Shown here: positions 44,160 through 54,068 of the stretch, piece by piece
Numbering within the stretch: the stretch's first letter is position 1
How the letters are laid out: each line of letters starts with the position of its first letter
From: Ditylenchus dipsaci
Taxonomy: Eukaryota; Nematoda; Chromadorea; Rhabditida; Anguinidae
Direction of reading: 5' to 3'
DNA: 64,000 bases
NCBI GenBank assembly: GCA_004194705.1
Contig: SADC01001093.1
Span: 100,045-164,044, forward strand
Notes under the pieces: model-generated
What the model was told of the DNA's origin: nothing
Databases searched by the model: none
The model's input: only the letters and a program-made list of their open reading frames with translations
Position numbers and translations under genes: made by a program

Positions 44160-47100
44160 TTACAAATAGAGTGAAGTTTGATCAGCCAAATGGTCAAAGG
44201 AAGCTAAACTGGCAGCTTTAGTCCCGATGCACATCTTTTTTTGAGCTTCTGGCAAGTCATTTCTGCACTGGATAGGGTGAGCCACATGTACAAGGCCCGG
44301 GTCTGGGGCTCTGAATACTCTCAGGTGTGGGGAGTGAATGCATTTCTCAAATAGGTCCACATCTTCTAAGCCCCAGCCGACTATTGTCTGGTTGAAACCA
44401 CCGATCTGGTCAAAGTCTTGCTTGTAGATAGATACCTGAAAAGCAAAAATATCAAAAATGACCGACCATCGCCTAAATCAGGATTTTTAAAACACGGTAT
44501 GATAAATTCAGGCCGTAATTACATAAGCGAGTCGAGGTCGAGCTCGTATTTTCTCAACCTCTTGGTGTACAGAGTGGATTTTTTTTATACTTTTTGTTAT
44601 TTTTATACAGTCAAACCTCGATATAGTGGCCCCACCTCAAGTTCGTTCCCACCTAGGGTCCGACACTTTTTTTAACCCCATTTTTGAAATAATTTATCGA
44701 TTCTGTTTTGACAGTCTGGTCGCAAATATCGTAAGGATTCCGATTTCGCCGATCGTTTTTTAAAAACTAAATAGTTTTTGCATTTAAAAAGCAAAACCTC
44801 GATATAGTGGCCCCCCTTAAAAAAATTAGAGGGCCACTATATCGAGGTTTTGCTTTTTAAATGCAAAAACTATTTAGTTTTTAAAAAACGATCGGCAAAA
44901 TCGGAATCCTTACAATATTTGCGACCAGACTGTCAAAACAGAATCGATAAATTATTTCAAAAATGGGGTTAAAAAAAGTGTCGGACCCTAGGTGGGAACG
45001 AACTTGAGGTGGGGGCCACTATATCGAGGTTTGACTGTATAGCAAAGGAAAGCTTAGATTCTGTATTTTACATTAAAAATCATGACATTGATGTGACAAA
45101 AATGTATGTAAGCACAAAAGTTGGGGCTGGCTGAGGTTGCTTTGACCTGGACCTCGACCACTCTAGACATCACATTTACTTTTGACACAATCATAAAATA
45201 ATTTCTGATGTATAAGTTAGCTCAGAATCTTAGCCTTCGTTTAGCATTTAAAAGAATAACAAAAGGTATTAAAAAGACCTCTCTGATCACCAAAAAAGTT
45301 GAGAAAACACGAGCTCGATCTCGACTCGCCTATGTAAGCACTAGGTGAATGCTTCAACCTAGGTCATAAAAATAACTCACTAGTCCAAATCCAAAATGGC
45401 GGAAATAGCCTCTGGTATTAGCATAAGTTTGCTTATCTGACTCCTTCTCTACTTCTGACCAATATTCTGGAGAGTATTCACTAAATACTATGGGAAATAG
45501 ACCTGGAATGCAATTGCTATATAAATGACTAATAAATAAATTTATTTAACCTGAGATCCAACAATTGTGTTTAGTCTTATACGTTCAAGACTCTCGTACT
45601 CTATAAGCATGTCTACGTCTGTGAAAAAAAGCAAAGCATGTGGGTCAGCTATTGCAGCTGCTCCAGCGCTTAGTGCTCGGCCTGAAGGTAATAATTCAAG
45701 GTTACTTCACTGAGACTACTTTAAATAAGATACATACCTCGACTAAAATTTCCATAAGCCATATCGACCACTTGGACGGCCAAAAAAGAGGATAAGCGCC
45801 CTAAAGTCTTTTGAATTTCCAGGTTTTCCGTGTGATTGGATGATCTGAAAAATATTAGCTTCGTTTACATTTTACTTTATTTCTGGAAAAAAATTCAAAG
45901 TTAACCTGTAATTGACGACCACAACTTTGACCCATTTGTCTTCTGCTGTTAATGTTGTGTGCAGATTGTTTGAAAACCTCTAAAATCTTATAGAAAATTA
46001 AAAAATAGCCGTCCAGACTGGTTTTCCCACCTCAAAAGTGTCAGCCCTTCCTTGCAGAGCTAATACAATATAGACCACTTGTTTTGTATTTGCTTGGTTG
46101 ATTAGCTCTGTGTGATCGGTGTTCCGGCCATTGCGCAACTGACTTCTCAACTGCTCGTCCGAAATGTATTGAATGGGTCCAAAAGTCTGTTGGACGTAAG
46201 CATGCCTTCTAACAGACAAGGTAGCTCGATTGGGTGGTCGAAACTTTTTAAACCAGAGCACAATGTCAAGGATATAGTCGACACCATGCCGAGGCTCTAC
46301 TCTTGAATATCCATATTGGATGTTTTGGAATTGCAAAGTGCGTCCTTAATAAGAACCAGTTAATTTATTTAGTTGTCACATTTACAATAATGTTTGCCTC
46401 TTTGTTGAGCATTGGAATTGAACTGGTCGAATAGCTGAAAATAAGAAAAAAAAATTGGGTTGCTTATAAAAAAAGTAGCTGTGAAAATTCAGATTTTCGA
46501 AGGCGCGATTCATTTTGAGCTTATTTATTATATGAAAATAGACAAAACGGAAAAGTGCCCAGTTTTGGCGAAAAAGTGCCCCGTTTTTTCGTTTTAGTCA
46601 AAAAGGCGAAAATGTGTAAAGTTTTGCGAAATGCCAGTTTTTGTGAAAATATTCCCAGTTTTGAGAAAATATGCCCGCTTCTGAATATAACCTGTTATAT
46701 TTATCATGCCTCACATAAAGCATATCACCTCAAGCTGGTATAGCAAAAAATAGATGTTATATCATAGGTCGCCAAAATATGCCGACTTAATCGTTGATCT
46801 AGAGAATCTTCACCCCGAGGATTTTCAAACTGGGCATTTTTACGTGTCGTCCAAAAAATTTCTAATACAATTTGGATATGTTTCACTCCCATCTATTCAA
46901 GCAAGGAGCAGGAAGCAATTTGGTATGATAGATAAATTTTTTGCGATTAAAGCAAGGACGGTACTTTTTTCTGCCCCCAAATTACTTTTTTCTGCCCCCA
47001 ATTTTTTTTTCATTTTGTTTATTTATTTATGTTTTTATCTGAAAATGAAAATTTTGTTCAAGCCATCCTACGCAAAATTAAAAAGTAGGTAAAGGTCATT

Positions 47101-49818
47101 TATATCAGAATTTTGACTTCAGGTGAAAAATTTTGAGTTATAGACTATTTTATGTTTTGAAAAAATGCCCCCTAATTTTTTGGGGGCATTTTTTCAAAAC
47201 ATAAAAAGTCTATAACTCAAAATTTTTCACCTGAAGTCAAAATTCTGATATAGATGACCTTCACCTACTTTTTGATTTTGCGTAGGATGGCTCGAACAAA
47301 ATTTCCATTTTCAGATAAAAACATAAATAAAAAACAAAATGAAAAAAAAATTTGGGGGCAGAAAAAAGTGCCGTCTTTAAAGCAATGACTAACTTTAAAG
47401 GCGGCCGTTCAAAAAATCAAGATAGATCCGAACCCTGGCTATAATGCAAATGAAACACATTGCAGAATCAAAGTGTAGAAACAGTTTTTAGAATTTGTTC
47501 TTGTTTTGTAAAATGTTCTCAGAATTTGTAAATTTTTAACTGTCTTGCTCAATTGATTGCTGTAAAAGGTTTTTTTTACAGCGAAAAGCCCGTTTCTCAC
47601 CTTGACAACAATTTGATTGGCTGCTGCTTTCATGTTCATATCTGAATGAATTGATACACAATGGAATTACAAACTTAAAGTTTAGTCCTACCTATGGTGT
47701 GTCTTGGACAATTCACTTGATTTGTGCAAAAAGAAAGTTTATTAGCAGAAGTGTAGGCCCAGTATCTCAGCTCCTCAGTTGTGTTGCTAATCCTTCTGAC
47801 CAATTCATTAGTAACACTTGGATGCAGCTCTCTTGCTAGCGACATTTTCTTTTCACGCAATTGGTTGAGCTTGATAGACTGGGCACGGATGTGGATCTGG
47901 CGCATCACTGCTGGATCTTTGACTGGATGAAGAGTGATCATTTTACGGAAATTGTCGTTAATAGGCGAATTTTGGGCAGCATTTGGGTTAGAAGTGTGAT
48001 TATTGTGGAACAGTGCTGTAAAGAAACATAATTTAGAGACCAAATAACTCAATGGTCAAATTTAGGGCTGGTTACCAACCGGTAAGTTAAAATTGCGGTA
48101 ACTCACCATAAGGCCGATAAGTGACCCAGAGTTATGAATTTTTTTTATCAATTTCATGTATTTAATCGGTAAACTAATGGCAGATTCGTGCTTCCCGGAC
48201 AGTCAAACCTCGATATAGATAAATTGGAGGGTCGCTGTATCGAAGTTTCAAATATTCTAAATTTACGGGGGCACTACATTCGGGTGAACTGTACAGCCAT
48301 CTTTAAAAGCTCAGGTAAGTTACCGGTAAGCTACTGGTAAGTTACCGTAACTTACCGTTGTAACTTTAGATCACCCAACCGCAGTCAAATTCAAATACAC
48401 ATGAAATTTCAGAAAAAAATATTTAGGACAATAATAAAAGGCCCAAAAATTTACGGAATTCGGTACATTTCAAATTTTCGTTGGCTTGACCTTTACCATA
48501 TTTGCCGATAAACTGCAAAAAAAACTACTCACTTTGCATCTCATAATTCCACGTGCAGGCGATTCCAACATACTTCCTATAAATTTTTTTTACTGTATTT
48601 GCAATGCCTATCCGTTTAAGCCCACCTTACACACCGGCCTAACTCCACATCCTCATGAGTGGTCATCAACTCCCCCAAACACTTTTCCAAATGAGGTCCC
48701 ACCGCTCTCAAAGCCTCTCTCGAGAAGATGACTCCAGGGCCACCCATGCAGTAGTTGTCCTTAGCTCCCAGCGCTAATTGTCCATATTCGGCATTGTTGC
48801 CCAGACCAGCCTGTCCAATCATGTGCGCTTTGTTAGCATCAAGTGAGCGAAGGAATTTTTCTAGCTTATCACTTCGCACGTACAAGTCATCGTCGGCTCG
48901 CATAAACCAATCAAAATTGTTCAGCTAAAATAGACTTTTCACTTCTAATATATAAAACGCCTTCAAGTAAACTCCTTTCTTACTTTTACTATGAAGAAAA
49001 TTTTTCGAGCACTTTTTGTCCCATGATTTTTTCTAACTCAGTATGTGGACACCTATATACTCTGAGACACGTCAATAATGGCTTGTTCACGTTGTGAGAG
49101 TTAGAGTTCGGGTAAGAGGTGTTCATGTACTAAAAACCCCGAACTCTAACTCTCACAACGTGAACAAGCCATAACTGTAGAATTGCTCAGATTTTATACG
49201 AGAAATGGTACAGTTACTGAGAAATTTCTTAGACAGGTCTTATTCTGACTCAGAATGGGTGGGTGTTCACTCTGAGTCAGAAAAAGTAAAAAACTTTTTG
49301 GAGGCGGGAAAAATATACTGCGGAATATATAAATTGTATTTTTATTTACTATTGGCTATGTTAGCCGTGGATGGAAGAACCGCAAATATTTTCATGCAAA
49401 TTACCTGGTTATCGTACATCCATCGCATCATCGCAAACGACTTTTTCTGTGGTGGATAAGCAGCATCATCCACCCCTTGCAAATGCACCAGTGGCATTTC
49501 TTTCTCATGTGCACTAAATGTGTCTTCAGCCACAAAAAAGAGCAACCTGCCAGGAATCTTCTGACCCCAAGTTCTCCACACATTCCAAGCTCTTGAGTCC
49601 ACATATTTGCTGGCTGTCATCACTCCTACTAATAGCAATGAATCCTTTGGTTTTTCGAGATCTTCATTGGAGTCGCCCAAGCCTTTTTCCTCGCATTCTA
49701 AGAGTCTGATGGAAGTGTGGAAGATAAATGAGTTGAGGAAAAGGCCAAAAACAAATCCCAAGGCATACAAAAGCACTGGTCTGGAGGTGAATGGCTTGAA
49801 ACTCCTCCGGCAAAGCAT
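44160..49818 (-). CDS. chondroitin sulfate synthase-like bifunctional glycosyltransferase
   Basis: Eleven exons on the minus strand: 49405-49818, 48626-48924, 48533-48576, 47692-48015, 47601-47641, 46031-46345, 45906-45979, 45738-45844, 45551-45681, 45381-45502, 44160-44435; about 715 residues. It is a type II Golgi protein with a membrane segment at residues 14-33. An N-terminal beta-1,3-glucuronyltransferase-like domain has ADDDLY (149-151) and [11 protein letters not shown]-terminal beta-1,4-GalNAc-transferase domain has FFTDVDM (561-563) and [10 protein letters not shown] (644-653). Both DxD motifs are intact, as in CHSY1 and C. elegans SQV-5, which polymerise the GlcA-GalNAc chain on core proteins; this argues against a pure polymerizing factor. 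Exon 10 needs one more C in the run at 45492-45494, and exon 6 needs either one more G at 46344-46345 or an unusual intron boundary. The introns are crowded with fold-back elements. Length is slightly below human CHSY1. Confidence 0.9.
44517..45338. repeat. fold-back element interrupted by a pogo-type MITE (intron 10 of the synthase)
   Basis: Outer arms AATTACATAAGCGAGTCGAG with GAGCTCGTATTTTCTCAACC, and the inverse near 45290-45338. The MITE at 44608-45037 occupies the interior. Confidence 0.7.
44608..45037. mobile_element. near-perfect 430-bp pogo-type fold-back MITE
   Basis: The two halves are almost exact inverse copies from CAGTCAAACCTCGATATAGT to the centre at about 44820, with TA flanks. 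The TIR words CCTCGATATAGTGGCCCC occur again at the very centre, so the element looks like two complete short elements head to head. Best preserved member of its family in the window. Confidence 0.9.
46965..47385. repeat. near-perfect 420-bp palindrome (intron 5 of the synthase)
   Basis: CTTTTTTCTGCCCCCAA, GAAAATGAAAATTTTGTTCA, GCCATCCTACGCAAAATTAA, AAGGTCATTTATATCAGAAT and TATGTTTTGAAAAAATGCCC are all mirrored around about 47173. Arms are nearly identical, so it is recent or kept homogeneous. Confidence 0.85.
48065..48365. mobile_element. hAT-like element with AGTTACCG words, carrying a pogo-MITE remnant (intron 3)
   Basis: It starts GGGCTGGTTACCAACCGGTA and has many GTAAGTTACCG words near both ends. 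In its middle, CAGTCAAACCTCGATATAG at 48201 begins a decayed pogo-type piece that ends near 48292. Confidence 0.55.
49077..49178. repeat. 100-bp fold-back in intron 1 of the synthase
   Basis: ATGGCTTGTTCACGTTGTGA and GAGTTAGAGTTCGGG are repeated exactly in inverse at 49138-49172. Near-perfect arms with a loop of about 30 nt. Confidence 0.8.
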
Positions 49819-51074
49819 TTTTACGAATCTTATTATACTGATTCAAGAGAATAAATGCTAGGAGGGTGGATTATCTACGGCACAAATAAACATTTTGGTG
49901 TGGAGACGAAACATATTTTGTCCATAAGAATAATAGTCTTCGAGTATAAACTATATTTGAGACCACAGTTAGTTCTAGAACGAATGGTTTGGAGCAGGTG
50001 TTTTGCTTCTGGCAAAGGACTGAACAATACGGAGCATGAAGAGCAGAAAAAGGTTTGTGCATTATTTGGAGTGATGAGTAGCTCTGTTTTCGCATGGCTG
50101 GACACTGCTTTGTTGTTACATTTTTTAACTGTGTGCCAGGACTGTCATAAGCCTCATAGCCTGAACTTTCTAGCGAAGAAAAATCATATATATTTTTAGT
50201 AGTCGCGCAAGTTTATTAAATTTATTGATATATTTTACCTCAATTCAACACATCTCACTAGGGTCCAACGTATAAACACTTGAAACATGTGAAAACTCAT
50301 TTAAAGGCCTTACAAGTAAATGCCTAAAAACCGGATAATAAAAAATTCATTTTTTTCTCAAAAGTGGCTCTAGTCGAGGAAGGCTCTAATATTTTTTGTG
50401 TTTTTTATGAGAATTCAAATTTTCATATTAAAAAGGGCATGCCCGTGCGTTTCGAAGAAAGGTGAGAATAAGCAAATTTTTTCGCATTGTTCCAGTTTTT
50501 TTAACTAATATTAAAGGACCCTGTCTCTTCCTTATCATGGCAATTTGAAAGGTATGAATGCACGCGGGACCACTAAAATTTTGTCAATAATAATTTTAAA
50601 TTGTTTTTTTATTTGCGCTTATTGATTAGAAAATAAACTTGTAAATTCGTTCAAGATATAGAACTATTCACTAGTCGACCCCGACGTTGCTTGACAATGC
50701 CAGATCGGACCACTCATCCGACTTCCACTGCTTTCCATATCGAATACAAAATAACGTTTAAAATTTAAAATGCAAATAAAAAATAATTCGAAAACATTAT
50801 TGACAAAATCTATGTGGTCCCGCGCACATTCAAACCTTTGAAATTGCCATGATAAGGAAGAGACAGGGTCCTTTAATGACCTTATGCTACTTTAAAAAAT
50901 TGGGCATAAAACTCCTATTGGATTAGGTAGAACGTTTATAAAAAAGCTCAACAGAAAAAACTACTGGTCTTCAATGGATCTATCTTGCTCTTGTGATCGT
51001 TTTCAGTGGTCAAGAATAAAATTATAACCACGAAAAAACTTATTGCAATTTTTAATTAGTTTTTATAGCCATAA
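49819..51074. promoter_or_regulatory. divergent intergenic region between synthase (-) and MAP3K (+)
   Basis: The two start codons are 1256 bp apart on opposite strands, so both promoters must lie here unless upstream non-coding exons exist. A fold-back element takes up 50513-50875, leaving about 690 bp next to the synthase and 200 bp next to the kinase. No known promoter motif was recognised. The ORFs at 49855-50199 are not conserved-looking. Confidence 0.5.
50513..50875. repeat. fold-back element flanked by TTAA-like sites
   Basis: TTAAAGGACCCTGTCTCTTC with CTTATCATGGCAATTTGAAA mirrored by AAATTGCCATGATAAGGAAG and AGACAGGGTCCTTTAA; inner ACCACTAAAATTTTGTCAAT / TGACAAAATCTATGTGGT also pair. 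Confidence 0.85.
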
Positions 51075-53808
51075 ATGGTCACTCCAATTAGTAGTAATGC
51101 TGGAGCTGACTTTCTGAAAGTAGGCAATGGTATTGTGCCGGGAGGACTAAGCACTCAAAATGGTCAGAGAAATACGATAAGGAAGGACGTCCAAAGTAAC
51201 TGGACTCCATCTGCCAACCTTAGGGTAGAATCACATAAGGCTAATGAAGACGAGGAAGATTTGAGAAACAACTTGATGAAACTGATGATTGGCGACGATT
51301 TACGGATTAAAGTGCAGTTCATGGACGAGCGCTGTGCACTCAATTTGCAGAGGCCAGTCAACTTCAAAAGGTGACTTTAAATATAAAAAAACTTCAACTT
51401 TTTTGCTTGAAAAATGTTTTATTAAATAATATGATAATAGAAACCGGAAATTATAATTTTTTAATTTTAGCCTTGAGCAGTACTTTGAGAACAAATACCG
51501 CCGTAAGCTCAACATTTACTATACAACCTCAAGCAAAGAGCTAATGATCCAGCTGAAAAACCAAGATGAGCTAGATCATGTTATTCAATTGCACGACAAA
51601 ACCGGGTCCAAAAAAAGGATGAGGCTTATTTTGAGGTAAAGCTCTCGTTTTTCTTCATCTATAGATTAACCCCGATTTCGTGTTTCAGTCAACGAAGAGA
51701 CAACAATGAGACCTTTAGTATGCCTCCATTAGGGGTGTACCATGGTATATGCGAAACAGCCCTGTCAGACACCTCGTCCATCCTATCCACACCTTCCTCA
51801 TATCATAATAGTCGATTGCTGAAATGTCCTGAAGATGAAGCAGCTTGCTCCGGCATTGAGACTCCAAGGCCACCTACTAATTGGAGGGAAGGCAGGTGTT
51901 TGGGCAGGGGTGCTTTTGGCATGTGAGTTTTTATAACTTGCCTGTTAGGTTTTTGCCTGTCAGTTCAATAACTTTAGTGAAATTTTAGGTGTTTGTTTGT
52001 CTGAACATTGACACCGGCGAGCAATTGGTGGTTAAAAAAATCTATATTCGAGGGCATAGTCGATTTAGAAATCGAATTCTAGCTAGTTTGGAGAATGAGG
52101 TCAACCTACTCGGCACTCTCCGACATCCCAACATTGTACAGTACTTTGGAGTCCAGGAGCGGCCGGACTGTGTAAATATCTTCATGGAACTTATGGCTGG
52201 AGGAAGCCTTAAAGATCAGGTATCAAAAAATTGTATGTAAAACTGAAAAGAAATCCAAGAAAAAAAAATCGGCATTTTTGAAGTATTAAAGGGGCATGCT
52301 CATGCTAATAAGAGGTGGTGTCCGGGAATTCGAAAAATTTCGCCTAATCATTGAACTTCTGTACGGATTTTTCAACTGGGTTTCTAAGAAAACAAGGCCT
52401 AGAATTTAATTTTAGGTATGGTTCTGTTAGAAACCAAATCGAAAAATCCGCACAGAAGTTCAATGATTCGGTAAAAAAATTTGAATTCCTGGGCACCACC
52501 TCTTATTAGCGTGGGAATGCTCCTTTAAAGATTAGTTGACGCTGGTCTAGCTGTAAGATTTAAGATAAATTGGAGCTAATCTGAGAAACATAATTCAGAT
52601 CAATGAGTATGGAGCTCTTAGCGAAGCGAACACAATCGACTTCACAGTGCAGATATTGACTGGCTTGGAATATTTGCACCATAGGGACATTATACACAGA
52701 GATATCAAATCAGCCAATATATTGCGACAAACACGAGCTCAAGTAAAAATTGGAGACTTCGGGTCTGCCAAATACTTGCAGGCAATATGCAGTGAACAGG
52801 GCATAGATATTATGGGAACTCCTCATTACAACGCACCTGGTAAAACATTTATGTAAACCTTTCCTATATAAAATTTTCCAGAAATTGTCCGGGACAGCAG
52901 GAAATTTGACCAAAAGGCTGATATTTGGAGTGTGGGCATCACGGTAAGTTTTATAGAGCGTAAAGTTAATTCTAATTTTAAAACTAGGATAGGCTGGGTC
53001 GGTTTTGACCAGCTTAAAGACCGGATTTTTCACCCCGTTTTTTGGTCAGGATCTGCCCTAATTCTGAAACCCGATTTCAGATTTATTGTTTAGAAGCCCC
53101 GGTTTTCGGTTAGCTGGCCGAATTCTACTTTAAATAAAATTCTCAAAGTTATGCAGTCGAAACTTGATTTAAGAATACCAGACGAGTTCTTTCCCACCTA
53201 TGGTCCGACATCTTTTTACATTATTGCTTATAACTTTTGCCAGTTCTGTTTTGACGGTCTGATCCTAAATATTGTGAGCATTTTGATTTCGCCAATCGTT
53301 TTTTAGAAACCTAATACTTTTTCCCTCTAAAAAGTAAAAACTCAATTGAAAGATGGCTTTTAAGAAATTCCTGTTTTTAAATCGAGTTTTTGCTTTTTTA
53401 GAGGAAAAAATCTTGGGTTTTTGATAAAATATTGGCAAAATCAGAATCATTACGATATTTAGTATCATACAGTGATAAAAATGGAGGTAAAAAAGTTTCG
53501 AATAATGGGCGGGAACGAACTTTTGGACTGTTTTCTAATCGAGTTTCGACTGTATATTTTTACACTGTCTTTTTCAGGTGATCGAAATGTTGACAACTAA
53601 AACGCCGTGGTGGGATGTGGAAGCCAATGCTGTGCATATTAAAATCGCTTTTGAGCCACCCAAATACGAGTTGCCCGTTGAAGTATCTAGCCAATTAAGA
53701 AGCTTGTTAGATCAGATGCTACAAATGTGCCCAGAAAAACGACCCACAGCCAAAGAGTTGCTTAAAAGACCACCTCTCTACACCAACAATACTTCAGAAG
53801 CCACTTGA
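51075..53808 (+). CDS. MAP kinase kinase kinase, PB1 domain plus STE11-type kinase (MEKK2/3-like)
   Basis: Seven exons: 51075-51370, 51471-51635, 51689-51922 (or 51923), 51989-52219, 52599-52839, 52882-52943, 53578-53808; about 486 residues. A PB1 domain (about 74-155) has GDDLRIKVQF, then QLKNQDELDHVIQL and MRLIL, as in human MEKK2/MEKK3. The kinase domain has the glycine loop GRGAFG (226-231), catalytic lysine in LVVKK (248), HRDIKSANIL (342-351), DFG (362-364), GTPHYNAPE (382-390) and DIWSVGIT. All catalytic residues are present. Such kinases phosphorylate MAP2Ks in the cytosol, and the PB1 domain binds MEK5-type partners. The protein is shorter than human MEKK2/3 (about 620) because the linker is short. 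Between exons 3 and 4 one G is missing if the intron is GT-AG (see findings). Poly-A signal AATAAA at 53956-53961. Confidence 0.9.
52287..52527. repeat. nested fold-back in MAP3K intron 4
   Basis: Outer arms TTAAAGGGGCATGCTCATGC with TAATAAGAGGTGGTG, and the inverse ending AATGCTCCTTTAA. The inside is the CATTGAACTTCTGTACGGAT family also found at 20640-20815 and 33280-33460. Confidence 0.8.
53154..53552. mobile_element. pogo-type fold-back MITE in MAP3K intron 6
   Basis: Ends CAGTCGAAACTTGATTTAAG and CTAATCGAGTTTCGACTG; interior TTCTTTCCCACCTATGGTCC, GTTTTGACGGTCTGATCC and the inverse. Diverged member of the 44608-45037 family. Confidence 0.75.
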
Positions 53809-53955
53809 AATACATCTTTTTATTGATTTCCTTACTGTGCCAAAAATTGTGATCATACAAATTCTGTGATATATTCTATGGTAAAGAAAACGCATTTTAT
53901 GTGAAAAAGGTCAAATCAGAGTTGCTCAATGTGCTGCTATAGTGTTGCTGACCTT

Positions 53956-53961
53956 AATAAA
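53956..53961 (+). terminator. poly-A signal of the MAP3K gene
   Basis: AATAAA 148 bp after the stop codon, followed by a second AATAAA near 53972. It lies between the kinase and the dysbindin-like gene, about 110 bp before the next ATG. Confidence 0.5.
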
Positions 53962-54051
53962 GATGGTTGTAAATAAAAGAAATGTTTTTATTGCCAGCGA
54001 TTTATCAGCTCACTATTTTTTGTTAAATTTGTCTAAAAGGGTTATTATAGG

Positions 54052-54068
54052 TTATTAAATTTGTGTAG
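54052..54068 (+). promoter_or_regulatory. possible trans-splice acceptor before the dysbindin ATG
   Basis: TTATTAAATTTGTGTAG runs directly into the ATG at 54069. It has the look of a splice acceptor with no upstream exon in sight. In nematode operons a spliced leader is joined at such a site. It could equally be an ordinary acceptor for a non-coding first exon. Confidence 0.35.

Noticed and set aside
48486..48731. Plus-strand ORF over synthase exons 2-3
   Set aside because: The minus strand carries the conserved glycosyltransferase exons here; this is their shadow.
49855..50199. 114-codon ORF between the synthase and MAP3K genes
   Set aside because: It has no recognisable motif, is mirrored by opposite-strand ORFs of equal length, and lies in a region better explained as the divergent promoter.
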